Shown here: positions 51,787-60,036 of the stretch, piece by piece | Numbering within the stretch: the first letter of the stretch is position 1 | How the letters are laid out: each line of letters opens with the position of its first letter | Assembly: GCF_022810405.1 (NCBI RefSeq) | Contig: NZ_JALGQE010000004.1 | Span: 62,001-126,000 of the forward strand | DNA: 64,000 nucleotides | Reading direction: 5' to 3' | DNA from: Rhodococcus sp. ARC_M5 | GTDB lineage: Bacteria; Actinomycetota; Actinomycetes; Mycobacteriales; Mycobacteriaceae | Program-made: the position numbers and the translations under genes | The notes under the pieces: model-generated | Databases searched by the model: none | What the model was told of the DNA's origin: nothing | Seen by the model: the letters and a program-made list of their open reading frames with translations, nothing else

Positions 51787-52914
51787 ATGACCTTCGAGAC
51801 ACTCGCCCTGTGTGCCGCGGTGGGACTGCTCGGCCCGCTACTGGTGCTTCCGCACAGTCTTCGGATACCCGTCGTCATCGGAGAACTGATGGCTGGAATT
51901 GCCATCGGCCACACAGGCTTCGGCGTCCTGGATCCGAGTGAGCAGACACTGAGCTTTCTCGCCCAGGTGGGGTTTGCCCTTGTCATGTTCGTGGCCGGCA
52001 GTCAAGTACCGATTCGCGACCCGCGCCTACGTATCGGCCTCGGTGTCGGTGCTGCGCGGGCAGTGGCCGTCGGGCTGCTGGCAACTGCGCTCGGGTGGGC
52101 CGTCTCCGCCGCATTCGATTCACCTCACCCAGGGCTGTACGCGGTGCTGATGGCATCGTCCTCGGCCGCGGTCATCATGCCGATCGTCGAGTCCACCACC
52201 ATGACTGCCCCCGGTCTGATGGCCCTCCTGCCCCAGATCGCGCTCGCCGATGCGGTCTGTATTGTCGCGCTACCCCTCGCAATAGATCCACAGCGGGCCG
52301 GTCCAGCCGCATTCGGATCTGCGGCTGTTCTGATTGCAGCCGCGGTGGTCTTCGTCGTCCTGCGACACTTCGATATCTCGGGACTGCGCCGTCGCGTGCA
52401 TCATGTGTCTGCCCAGCGCAAACTCGCGCTGGAACTGCGACTCAACCTGGTTCTACTGTTCGGGCTCGCTGCCCTCGCCGTCCACACCCACGCATCGGTG
52501 ATGTTGGCCGGTTTCGGCTTCGGCCTGGCGATTGCCGCCATCGGAGAACCGCGACGCCTGGCAAAGCAACTGTTCGCCATCACCGAAGGATTTCTGGGAC
52601 CGCTGTATTTCGTCTGGCTCGGTGCATCCCTCGATCTGCGTGCCCTCGGCAGCCACCCGAACATGATCGTGTTGGGCCTCGCGTTGGGATTCGGAGCGAT
52701 TGCAGTGCACGGCACCATGCGTGTGACAGGACAGCCCGCTGGACTCGGGATACTCGCAGCAGCCCAGCTCGGAGTTCCAGTCTCGGCGGTGACACTCGGC
52801 GCGCAGAGTGGCGTCCTGGCTCCCGGAGAGGGGCCTGCCATCGTGCTCGGCGCACTGATGACTATCGCTGCGGCGGCCGCAGCGTCGCGGGTCGGTAGTC
52901 GTCGCCCTTCCTGA
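51787..52914 (+). CDS. Cation/proton antiporter (CPA2, KefB-like)
   Basis: 375 residues with about eleven helices and the CPA2 start VIGELMAGIAIGHTGFGVLDPSEQTLSFLAQVGFALVMFVAGSQV. LADAVCIVALPLA supplies a membrane-embedded acidic residue. No C-terminal TrkA-N domain. It probably exchanges Na+ or K+ for H+ to hold pH or membrane potential when respiration stops. It is linked to a small 66-residue gene and a DosR-box-like site. Confidence 0.88.
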   Translation: MTFETLALCAAVGLLGPLLVLPHSLRIPVVIGELMAGIAIGHTGFGVLDPSEQTLSFLAQVGFALVMFVAGSQVPIRDPRLRIGLGVGAARAVAVGLLATALGWAVSAAFDSPHPGLYAVLMASSSAAVIMPIVESTTMTAPGLMALLPQIALADAVCIVALPLAIDPQRAGPAAFGSAAVLIAAAVVFVVLRHFDISGLRRRVHHVSAQRKLALELRLNLVLLFGLAALAVHTHASVMLAGFGFGLAIAAIGEPRRLAKQLFAITEGFLGPLYFVWLGASLDLRALGSHPNMIVLGLALGFGAIAVHGTMRVTGQPAGLGILAAAQLGVPVSAVTLGAQSGVLAPGEGPAIVLGALMTIAAAAAASRVGSRRPS

Positions 52915-53021
52915 CCCCGGCGGGCCCGGGGGCGCTGCAAGGCTTTTGGGTGTTTCGAGTTCAGCGAGACGGGGAACAGAGGTCGTGGAACGATCGGCAC
53001 GACGCGAAACGGATCACGACG

Positions 53022-53330
53022 ATGACGGATGACCAGGTCTGGCGCCTCAAGGGTGCGTGCATCGACGATATGGATGCCTACGACTCGCAGCAACTCCCCC
53101 GCCACGGACGTAAGCGCGCAGAAAAAGCATGGCGCCTGTGCGCCGATTGCCCGGTGTTGCGTGACTGCGCCGAACAGACGGCTCGTGATATCGAGTCGGG
53201 TCGCATTCCGGTGGGAGTGGTTGTCGCCGGTGCCGCATACCACGACAATGCGAGCAACGGCCGTCGCACGGACGCGTACCGAACACTCGAATTTCTCATC
53301 GGGCGCCCGCTGTCCAACCCTGCCGCCTGA
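53022..53330 (+). CDS. WhiB-family iron-sulfur regulator
   Basis: 102 residues. Four cysteines in the WhiB pattern: Cys13, Cys40, Cys43 and Cys49 (LCADCPVLRDC). The usual G(V/I)WGG turn is changed to VGVVVAGAA. A 4Fe-4S cluster sensing oxygen or NO is expected. It sits at the right edge of the dormancy island, fitting a redox sensor role. Upstream region contains no clear DosR box. Confidence 0.85.
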   Translation: MTDDQVWRLKGACIDDMDAYDSQQLPRHGRKRAEKAWRLCADCPVLRDCAEQTARDIESGRIPVGVVVAGAAYHDNASNGRRTDAYRTLEFLIGRPLSNPAA

Positions 53331-53450
53331 TCACGGCCCGGTAACGGACCGCTACTGATCAAGTAACGTCGACAACTCTGTTCGACGCGTTTTCGGCGCG
53401 TCTTTCGGTGTCCGACCTGCGGCATTCCGGCCCGGGTGACAATTGAGCGC

Positions 53451-53669
53451 ATGAACGCAGGTCGGGCTCTTCGCGTCGACTGGCCCTGTGATGTGCAGAA
53501 GGTTCTGGACGACCGAGCACCCATCGAGCAGGCCAAAGGGATCTTGATGTCCGTGCACCGCATCGGCCCACAGGCCGCATTCGACATGCTTGTCGAGCAA
53601 TCGCAAAAGACCAACCGCAAGCTTCGCGAGGTGGCGCTCGACCACGTCAGGCAGGCATCAGCGGGGTAG
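53451..53669 (+). CDS. Stand-alone ANTAR domain protein
   Basis: 72 residues from ATG 53451 (GTG 53436 possible). Nearly the whole protein is an ANTAR bundle: LDDRAPIEQAKGILMSVHRIGPQAAFDMLVEQSQKTNRKLREVA. There is no sensory domain, so it would bind RNA constitutively or work with a partner. It is the third ANTAR gene within 16 kb. A hairpin follows the stop. Confidence 0.8.
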   Translation: MNAGRALRVDWPCDVQKVLDDRAPIEQAKGILMSVHRIGPQAAFDMLVEQSQKTNRKLREVALDHVRQASAG

Positions 53670-53681
53670 CAAAAGAAGTTC

Positions 53682-53715
53682 GGCCTCGCACGCTGTTTTT
53701 TCAACGTGCGAAGCC
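53682..53715 (+). terminator. Probable terminator hairpin after the ANTAR gene
   Basis: GGCCTCGCACG and CGTGCGAAGCC pair in an 11-bp stem with one mismatch around a T-rich 12-nt loop. It lies 13 bp after the ANTAR stop. No T-run follows, so strength is uncertain. Confidence 0.5.
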
Positions 53716-53813
53716 TGGGCGATGGGGTAGTCCGGACTACACGATCACTTGAGTGCCGTATGCCCTGACGCGGCCACCCGAAACATAGCCGGTCGACAGC
53801 TCCGTGCGAGAGC

Positions 53814-55028
53814 TCAGAAGCGCGCCAGAATAGCTCGGGCACAACGCACTACGGTCGAGCGATCGTACGACATCACGTAGTCGAACTCCCGGTCGGCGTC
53901 GACCTCGCCGCGGTGCAGATCGATCGCGGCGAGCACTCCACAGAAGTGCGGGCCGAGGACCACCACGTTCCACTCCTCGACCAGTGGATCCACCGGATCG
54001 AGAGGCGCATGCATGATGCCACCCTCTTGCACGTAGCCCATGCCGACGCCGTAGACGCCGGCATACGAGATCTGCTCGGCCATCGACACCCAGCGCCCGC
54101 GGGTGGTCGGGGTGAAGTGCTCGGCTCGCTGAAAAGTACCGAGTACCAACGTTTCCGGCCCTGCGGCTGCGGCCTGCATCTCGAGCGATGTGCTCATCGC
54201 CACCAGTAGACGCTTGGTGCTGCGGGTCGCAGTCTTGCCTGCGGAGGCAATGCCGTACGGCGACTCGGCGGCGATGGCAGGGGTGCTCCAGGTCGGGAAC
54301 GGAGGCATCACCTCGGCCGCATCGGCAGGCAGTTCCTCCGTCGTTGCCGCGGCCGGATACAGCTCGCCCACCCCGTAGGTCGCTCCGAGTCCGAGTGCGC
54401 GGCTGCGATGCAGGGCAGTGTCGACCCCGCTCGCCACCACTACGGCACCGGTTCGTTCGACCTGAGCCGAGACGGCATGAGCAGTGCGTGCAGTTGCGAG
54501 ATCAGGGCGGCGGGAGACCATGGATCCGGCGAGGATGATCACGTCCGGTTCGATGAGAGGGAGAAGAGTCATCGACTGTGGCCGACGACCGACGTCGTCG
54601 ACGGCCACCACCTTGCCGTCGCGTCGAGCCTTGTCGATGGCAGCGAGTGTGCGGGCCGGGCTGTCGACGAGTGCGGCTTCGGTGACGACCACGATGTCGC
54701 GTCGCAGCTGCTCTTCGGTGGCCGGATCCAGAGCAGCGAGCGAGTCGACGTCCATGGAGACGAGCATCGGCAGTCGTACCGACTGATTGATTCGAGCCAC
54801 TCCCCAGGCGAGGGCGTCGAGCTCACGCTTGGCATCCATGGCCCTGGCTGCGCGCTTGAGGGCGTCGGCCGAAGCCAGAGGACCGTTCTCGGGGCCGCGC
54901 AATTGAACCTCGATTGCTGCGAGCGCGCCGTTGTCCAGCCGACAGACCGGGGCGAAATACGGCTGCACCGTCAACTCTCCCGTGTCCGTGTCGACTGCAG
55001 ATCCTGCTTCGGCCAGCGCGAACGTCAC
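53814..55028 (-). CDS. Degenerate EAL-DICT sensory protein
   Basis: 404 residues. The N-terminal ~240 residues resemble an EAL domain but the signature is changed to AIEVQLRG and only VDDVG of the later metal sites remains, so phosphodiesterase activity is doubtful. The C-terminal ~150 residues (LLVAMSTSLEMQAAAAGPETLVLGTFQRAEHF onward) look like a DICT sensory domain, which accompanies GGDEF/EAL proteins. It may bind c-di-GMP or sense light or a ligand without catalysis. A GGDEF gene lies 1.8 kb away. Confidence 0.75.
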   Translation of the reverse strand: MTFALAEAGSAVDTDTGELTVQPYFAPVCRLDNGALAAIEVQLRGPENGPLASADALKRAARAMDAKRELDALAWGVARINQSVRLPMLVSMDVDSLAALDPATEEQLRRDIVVVTEAALVDSPARTLAAIDKARRDGKVVAVDDVGRRPQSMTLLPLIEPDVIILAGSMVSRRPDLATARTAHAVSAQVERTGAVVVASGVDTALHRSRALGLGATYGVGELYPAAATTEELPADAAEVMPPFPTWSTPAIAAESPYGIASAGKTATRSTKRLLVAMSTSLEMQAAAAGPETLVLGTFQRAEHFTPTTRGRWVSMAEQISYAGVYGVGMGYVQEGGIMHAPLDPVDPLVEEWNVVVLGPHFCGVLAAIDLHRGEVDADREFDYVMSYDRSTVVRCARAILARF

Positions 55029-55472
55029 ACCTCAGTTTGACACGAAAAAACCACCCCCGTCACGTGGGGGCGTCTCCGTTTTCAAACCTGTCGGGCGCAC
55101 TTTCTTTCGCTCGGTCAATCTTCGGCGTCGGAAGTGTCATCGACACAGCCACAACCATCTCGTTTCGGTAACTTTGTATAACGCAACGGTAACGGCAGAA
55201 GGATCCGGGCCGCCTTGAATCCAGAAGCTCACCTTCGTGCCGGAATCGGGGTGAAAGCCGATGTTGCACTGCACTTTCGAGGCATGCGCCGGATTCCGTT
55301 ACCACTGCATACAACAAACATACCGACCGGATTGTGACTTCTCACAGAGTTGCAGCAAAGCATTTTCGATGGGTGTTTTGTCCCCCTAACGTCCCTCCCG
55401 GTTGCCGGAACACCGGCACCACCGGGCCCCGGCAGGGGGTCCGGAGCCGTTCTGGACTTGGAGGATCGATCG
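55029..55472. other. 444-bp intergenic region upstream of the EAL-DICT gene and secreted proteins
   Basis: No gene is visible. It is divergent between the EAL-DICT gene (minus) and the secreted-protein genes (plus). A short hairpin of CCCCC and GGGGG around GTCACGT lies at 55055-55071, flanked by A- and T-rich runs. The last 80 bp are GC-rich and could fold. No known riboswitch motif was recognised. Confidence 0.5.
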
Positions 55473-55982
55473 ATGACGCTCAACCCGCCGACCCGCTCTC
55501 GTACACTCGCAGCCGCCGTTTCCGCTCTTGCCATCGCCGGAGCAACAGTCGGTGCCGCCAGCGCCGGTGCCGCTACCATCTCCCCCGCCGGTACCGCCTT
55601 CACAGCGCCCGGAACCATCGTCGTGAGCACACCGGCCTCGTTCGGAGTTCCCGTCAGTTGCTCCATCGAACTCATCGGCTCCACCAGTGCCGACGGCTCC
55701 TCGGCATCGATCACCGACGCCCAGATCAGCGGTTCCAATCGTCTCTGCAACCTGCCGCAGTTGAAGAACCTGCCCTGGACCCTCACCCCCACCAGCGCGA
55801 CCACCGGCGAAGTGTCCAACGTCGGCTTCTCGCTGGTCGGCTACAACTGCGGCCCGGCCACCCTCGCGGGTTCGTTCGACAACATGACCAACACCCTCAC
55901 CTCGACCAACCAGCCCATGTCCGGTAACTGCACGGTCAACAGCCTGTCGGTTCAGCCCGACCCCGCTTTCACCCTGTCCTGA
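55473..55982 (+). CDS. Secreted protein of unknown family
   Basis: 169 residues with a clear signal peptide (LAAAVSALAIAGATVGAASAGAA, cleavage near residue 34) and GGAGGA 8 nt before the ATG. The mature part is Ser/Thr-rich, probably all beta, with four cysteines likely in two disulfides. A second secreted protein gene follows 40 bp downstream with its own AGAAGGAG. No catalytic motif is recognised. Confidence 0.7.
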   Translation: MTLNPPTRSRTLAAAVSALAIAGATVGAASAGAATISPAGTAFTAPGTIVVSTPASFGVPVSCSIELIGSTSADGSSASITDAQISGSNRLCNLPQLKNLPWTLTPTSATTGEVSNVGFSLVGYNCGPATLAGSFDNMTNTLTSTNQPMSGNCTVNSLSVQPDPAFTLS

Positions 55983-56022
55983 TTCCTCCCGTCCCAACTC
56001 CCATTCTCTAGAAGGAGAACGC

Positions 56023-56739
56023 GTGAAGATCCGCAACAAGACCGTCGTCACGATGACGGCACTGGCATCGAGCATTGCCCTCGGCACGCTCGTCGCCGCC
56101 CCGGCCAATGCTGCCGACACCCTTCCCATCACGTTCCAGGCAGACACGACGACGATCATCGCCAAGACCGGTCAGCCGGTGGTGTTCCCGACCACGGACC
56201 TGGTGACCGATGTCGACCTGGTCGGTGGAACGGTGACCGGTTCGCTCGCCCTCCCGCAGGCGTCGGCCGATCTGAAGCTCGGACCCGCAACGCTGGCCAA
56301 CTTCACCATCTCGATCATCGACGCGACCCCGGTCTCCGGCACCCTCGTCCAGGGTGGACCCGCCGAGGCACCCACGTTGGATCTCGACGTCGAGCAGAGC
56401 TTCAAGATTCGAATCGACTCGGTGAAGCCCCTCGGTATCGACACCGGATCCGCAGGATCGGCCTCGGCCGATCTGATCCCCGCGGGTGCCGATTGCGTCA
56501 CCGCCGAAACCACCGCCAACCTCACCGGTTCGCTGGATGCGATCGACCTGATCCAGAACAACCAGACCGACTCACATGTCACGGGCACCTACACGATTCC
56601 GCAGTTCGAGGACTGTGGCGCGTTCACCTCGGTGCTCAACGCGATCATCGCCGGCCCGGGGAACACCCTCGACGTGCACCTGACCAACCCGGTCTTCGAC
56701 GTCGGCACCCGGTCCGCGATTGCGGCAGAGGTGGCATAA
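56023..56739 (+). CDS. Secreted protein of unknown family
   Basis: 238 residues from GTG 56023 (AGAAGGAG 5 nt upstream). Signal peptide to APANA-A near residue 30. The mature protein is acidic and Thr-rich, probably beta, with two cysteines (GADCVTAE and FEDCGAF). It is the second gene of a pair with 55473-55982. They may be cell-envelope or porin-accessory proteins; this is not shown. Confidence 0.7.
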   Translation: MKIRNKTVVTMTALASSIALGTLVAAPANAADTLPITFQADTTTIIAKTGQPVVFPTTDLVTDVDLVGGTVTGSLALPQASADLKLGPATLANFTISIIDATPVSGTLVQGGPAEAPTLDLDVEQSFKIRIDSVKPLGIDTGSAGSASADLIPAGADCVTAETTANLTGSLDAIDLIQNNQTDSHVTGTYTIPQFEDCGAFTSVLNAIIAGPGNTLDVHLTNPVFDVGTRSAIAAEVA

Positions 56740-56806
56740 GCAGTTTGCGCCTCGATCGGCGGCGTCGACCGGTTCCATCGCGGAACACGGTCGGCGCCGT
56801 CGTTCG

Positions 56807-57910
56807 TCACCGTTCGTCGGCGGGGCTGGTCGGCACCGGATCCGAACACTGTGCGACGCGATCTCCGCCCAATCTCTTGGCCCAGTACATCGCCTTGTCC
56901 GCCCGGCCGAGCAGTTCGTCGATGCCGGCCTCGACGCCCCTGGCTTCGACAACCGCATGGGCGACGCCTATCGACGCTGTCAATGGGGACCGATCGGTCG
57001 CGTCGCACAAGCGGATTCGCAGTTGCTCGGATCGTTCGATCACCGAGTCGAGGCCACCGAGGCAGACGACTGCGAATTCCTCGCCGCCGAGCCGAACCGT
57101 GACCGCCGGTGCCGGGAAGACGTCGAGAATGCGGCTCGCAGTCAGTCGTATGGCCGTGTCTCCGTGCTCGTGACCGAACCGATCGTTGACGGCTTTGAAG
57201 TTGTCGATGTCGATCACCACCGCGGTCACCACCGCATCCGTCCCGGGTCGACGGTCGAGGTTGCCGATCGCCGCGTCGAATCCCCGTCGATTCTGCATTC
57301 CGGTGAGCGGGTCGTAGAACGCGCCGGTGGCATCGCGGCGCAACAGCATCAGGAAGGAGTGGCAGATCAGCGGCGCCGAGAACATCACCAGGATCAGCAT
57401 CACGAGATAAAGAGTGGTCCGTAGACGCTGTGCGGGGTCGTCGACCATGGCCGATGCGTAGAGAACCGCAACGGTGACGAAAGCGAACAGGTGATGCGCG
57501 GTGAACAACTCGGGGCCGTGAAATCCCACGACGTAGCTGCCCATCACCGTGAAGAGCGCCGCCATCGGCAGCATCTCGGACGGCTCGTCGACGGTGAGAA
57601 GTACTGCGGCGAGGACGATATCGGCGTACAGCACGAATGCGATCGACATTCGCCAGCTCGGCCAGCCGCCGATCAACCAGGCGACCCCCAGCGGAAGAAT
57701 CGTGACGATGGTCGACCACAGCGCCCATTGCCCCGGGCCGCTGTCTCCGAGGCCCGGGATCGCCAGGGCGATCACAGCAGCAGCCGCGTAGACGAAGCAG
57801 AGGATCCCGATGAGGATCCTGGTGACGTGCAGTGCTTGCTGGGACCGTGCATACGCAACGTTCCACCCGTAGTCGACCGGGAGCGACCACCATTGGCGAA
57901 GACTGTTCAC
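56807..57910 (-). CDS. Membrane diguanylate cyclase (GGDEF)
   Basis: 367 residues. About six membrane helices occupy residues 30-195. The GGDEF domain follows with YDPLTGMQNRRGFD, DIDNFKAVNDRFGHEHGD and an intact active site RLGGEEFAVV. It should make c-di-GMP from GTP. No RXXD inhibitory site is evident before the active loop. A degenerate EAL-DICT protein is encoded nearby. Confidence 0.9.
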   Translation of the reverse strand: MNSLRQWWSLPVDYGWNVAYARSQQALHVTRILIGILCFVYAAAAVIALAIPGLGDSGPGQWALWSTIVTILPLGVAWLIGGWPSWRMSIAFVLYADIVLAAVLLTVDEPSEMLPMAALFTVMGSYVVGFHGPELFTAHHLFAFVTVAVLYASAMVDDPAQRLRTTLYLVMLILVMFSAPLICHSFLMLLRRDATGAFYDPLTGMQNRRGFDAAIGNLDRRPGTDAVVTAVVIDIDNFKAVNDRFGHEHGDTAIRLTASRILDVFPAPAVTVRLGGEEFAVVCLGGLDSVIERSEQLRIRLCDATDRSPLTASIGVAHAVVEARGVEAGIDELLGRADKAMYWAKRLGGDRVAQCSDPVPTSPADER

Positions 57911-58001
57911 AGGTCTCGAGCAGCTTTCCTAGTGTCACGACGTAGATGGACAAGTCAACCACAGACGAAACCACCTGGTCCGCAAAGTGGGAAACTCGCG
58001 A

Positions 58002-58235
58002 CTATCCCCGCATGCCGTCGGCCAACTCGAACACTCGGCCCGCGTAGGTCACCATGAACGCATCGAGCGCTTGCTGTGACAGTTCGGGGCACCCGGCTCT
58101 CCGAAAGAAGTGCTCCAGGTCCACCAGTCGATCCCCCAGTCCGACGCGTTGTCGATCCAGGGCCTCGAGCTCGACGACCAACGCCTTCAGTTCCTCGACC
58201 TTGCGCAGTACGTCGTTCACCGGATCACCGTCCAC
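58002..58235 (-). CDS. Small coiled-coil protein, hypothetical
   Basis: 77 residues from GTG 58235 (GTG 58220 also possible). The first 45 residues are a strong heptad helix (VEELKALVVELEALDRQRVGLGDRL). No signal peptide or known domain. No strong ribosome site. It may be a partner of the c-di-GMP genes or independent. Confidence 0.45.
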   Translation of the reverse strand: MDGDPVNDVLRKVEELKALVVELEALDRQRVGLGDRLVDLEHFFRRAGCPELSQQALDAFMVTYAGRVFELADGMRG

Positions 58236-58401
58236 TTCACTGGGCCCACCACCGTCTATCGATTCGGCGGCGGAGCCGGGCTTCCCTTCCCAACCCCGCC
58301 GAACTCGACCCTACGCCCTATCGAACATTTGTGCGAACATCGATCTAGTTTGTACCATTCATCTTGTGCACGATCCGAGGAAGTGACCTACAGTCTGTGA
58401 C

Positions 58402-58536
58402 ATGCTCCAGAAAAGGGGTCAGAACGGGGTACGCCCGCCGGGTTCGACCGATCCAGTTCAGTTGGCGCTCTTAGCAATCCTCACGATTGCTGTGATCGCT
58501 CTCGTTGTTGTCGCCGTACAGCAGGGCCGCCTCTGA
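58402..58536 (+). CDS. Possible single-helix membrane peptide
   Basis: A 44-codon frame with one hydrophobic helix (LALLAILTIAVIALVVVAV) behind a soluble N terminus. The ribosome site is weak. It lies next to the left copy of the 76-bp repeat. Small membrane peptides of this size are common, but the call is uncertain. Confidence 0.3.
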   Translation: MLQKRGQNGVRPPGSTDPVQLALLAILTIAVIALVVVAVQQGRL

Positions 58537-58540
58537 CCGC

Positions 58541-58616
58541 GCACCCAAACGTTCACCATCGACCGCGATCGGCGACATTCCGCGTTCGTCACACGGTTCC
58601 GAACGCTCAGGTCCGG
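58541..58616 (+). repeat. 76-bp dispersed repeat, copy A
   Basis: Starts GCACCCAAACGTTCACCATC and is about 85% identical to 59555-59630, in the same orientation and without gaps. It overlaps the last 10 bp of the DUF559 gene. Imperfect inverted ends (AACGTTCA and GAACGCTC) suggest a foldable or mobile unit. Confidence 0.7.
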
Positions 58617-59470
58617 GGTAGCGACCGGCCGACTGCATCGATCGAACGTCGACGACGCCTGACCACCTCGATGATCTCGTCCACCACGCGCCGCGTATCG
58701 CCCATTGCCTGGACGGCCGAGTAGCGCAGCACCAACCATCCCTCCAGAACCATCTTGTTCTGCCGTCGACGATCGTTGTCGAAAGCCTGGCCCGAGATGT
58801 GGAACTCCCGGCCGTCGACTTCTACGATCACCCGCGCCCGGAAGTCCACGAAATCGCCGAAGTAGGGCCCCACCTGTGCGTTGATCTCGATGAAGAAATG
58901 TCGAGCGGACATCGCTCGCGCCACGACACGCTCCGCTTCCGATCGTGTCCCGAGGCAGCACAGACGTAATTGTCTCCGTACGGCTTTCATGCCGTTCATG
59001 CCGCGAGATGATTCGCAGACCGTAGCGATTCGACGCCGAAGGGCCGGCCGCGCAATGGCCGTATCGAAGAATCGCTCCAACTCCTCACCCGTCAGAGTCG
59101 CCGCGACGTCCACGAACACCTGAGCCAACGTCACCACTGGAAGCCCTCGGTGCCGGTCCGATTCGGGGAGGCGTCGGCGATGAATCTTCACCCAGTCCGG
59201 TGCCTGGTGCCGTGTCGACGGCGGCACCGTTGCCGTGACGTGCAGTGGCTCCTCCTCCACCAACCCCCACACCCACGCCGCGGTCAGATGGCTGAGGACG
59301 GCGTCGGGCTTCCACAGAGTCACCGCAGTGCACAGGTCCAGATAGTCGGGCTTTCCTGTCGCATAGATCCCGGGCAGCACTCGAATCAACTGACCGGACG
59401 CAGTTCTACGTGTGATGGTGCTGCGACTCGTCCCCCGAGCCATCAGGTCGACCGCGGTGTGTACCCCCAT
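58607..59470 (-). CDS. DUF559 nuclease-like protein with AbiEi-type N terminus
   Basis: 287 residues from ATG 59470 (the frame extends further without a good start). The N-terminal part resembles the winged-helix/AbiEi antitoxin pattern (GTSRSTITRRTASGQLIRVLPGIYA). The C-terminal part is a DUF559 Vsr-like endonuclease domain: VDFRARVIVEVDGREFH and DNDRRRQNKMVLEGWLVLRYSA. Such genes are frequent, variable accessory genes in Rhodococcus and Mycobacterium. Two copies of a 76-bp repeat flank it. Confidence 0.8.
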   Translation of the reverse strand: MGVHTAVDLMARGTSRSTITRRTASGQLIRVLPGIYATGKPDYLDLCTAVTLWKPDAVLSHLTAAWVWGLVEEEPLHVTATVPPSTRHQAPDWVKIHRRRLPESDRHRGLPVVTLAQVFVDVAATLTGEELERFFDTAIARPALRRRIATVCESSRGMNGMKAVRRQLRLCCLGTRSEAERVVARAMSARHFFIEINAQVGPYFGDFVDFRARVIVEVDGREFHISGQAFDNDRRRQNKMVLEGWLVLRYSAVQAMGDTRRVVDEIIEVVRRRRRSIDAVGRSLPRT

Positions 59471-59554
59471 GCGAATACCGTGAACGATCCACGGTGCTTG
59501 CGCCAGTGGCGCTTTCGAAACCTGTGGATGGATCCGAGTTATCCACAGGCTGCC

Positions 59555-59630
59555 GCACCTCAACGTTCACTATCGACCCCGATCGGCGACATTCCGCGTA
59601 CGGTGCACGGTTCTGAACGCTCACGTTCGC
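59555..59630 (+). repeat. 76-bp dispersed repeat, copy B
   Basis: Starts GCACCTCAACGTTCACTATC and matches copy A at 58541-58616 at roughly 65 of 76 positions. It lies just upstream of the DUF559 gene's start and before the terminator at 59654. Confidence 0.7.
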
Positions 59631-59653
59631 GCTTCCGACACGACGCTCGGGCA

Positions 59654-59682
59654 GGTTGCGCCGGTGTTGCACCGGCGCAACC
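59654..59682 (-). terminator. Strong hairpin after the 35-residue peptide gene
   Basis: GGTTGCGCCGGT and ACCGGCGCAACC pair in a perfect 12-bp stem around GTTGC. It lies 8 bp past the stop of the small gene on the minus strand. No T-run follows, so it may be a rho-independent terminator of the actinobacterial kind. Confidence 0.7.
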
Positions 59683-59690
59683 GTTCGACC

Positions 59691-59798
59691 TCAGGATCCG
59701 AGGAGTGCACTCACTGCAGTGCTGCCGCTCTCGGCGCTTCCGCTGCCGATGAGGCCGAGGATGACGTCGATGATGATCTTGGCGATGAATGCGTCCAT
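59691..59798 (-). CDS. 35-residue hydrophobic peptide
   Basis: 35 codons from ATG 59798 with AGGAG 5 nt upstream and a perfect 12-bp hairpin just after the stop, so it looks like a complete transcription unit. Residues 1-18 (MDAFIAKIIIDVILGLIG) form an amphipathic helix; the rest is Ser/Gly-rich with a short hydrophobic end. Signal peptide is absent. Size and character recall the small porin peptides of mycolate bacteria (PorA/PorH), but that is only an analogy. Confidence 0.55.
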   Translation of the reverse strand: MDAFIAKIIIDVILGLIGSGSAESGSTAVSALLGS

Positions 59799-59952
59799 AA
59801 CTACTCCTGTTGTGTAGTACCCCCGACGGGATACAGACGGACCTACGAGCGCCGTGGCCGCATGTGACCGGCCACAACGGATCGGAAGGTAGCAGCTGAA
59901 ACTGTCCGAAGGGTGACGCTGTGGGCGCAACCACAGTTCACACCGCAATTTT

Positions 59953-59987
59953 ACAAATCTGCACATTTGTCCAACAACATGACAAAT
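59953..59987. promoter_or_regulatory. Nested palindromes upstream of alkB
   Basis: ACAAATCTGCACATTTGT (59953-59970) and ATTTGTC...GACAAAT (59965-59987) overlap, giving three alternating ACAAAT/ATTTGT arms. They lie about 50-85 bp before the alkB ATG. A repressor such as AlkU, or another alkane regulator, could bind here. Promoter boxes could not be fixed by eye. Confidence 0.45.
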
Positions 59988-60036
59988 TCGGTGTATTGTC
60001 CATTCCACAGTGATCGGCCTTACACGAGGAGTGACG

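Noticed and set aside
55055-55071. Terminator
   Set aside because: A 5-bp C/G stem is present but no upstream gene would need it; recorded only as a hairpin in the intergenic region.
59815-59835. Third CsoR-type operator before the 35-residue peptide
   Set aside because: TACCCCCGACGGGATA has unequal arms and is much weaker than the sites at 23091 and 43860.
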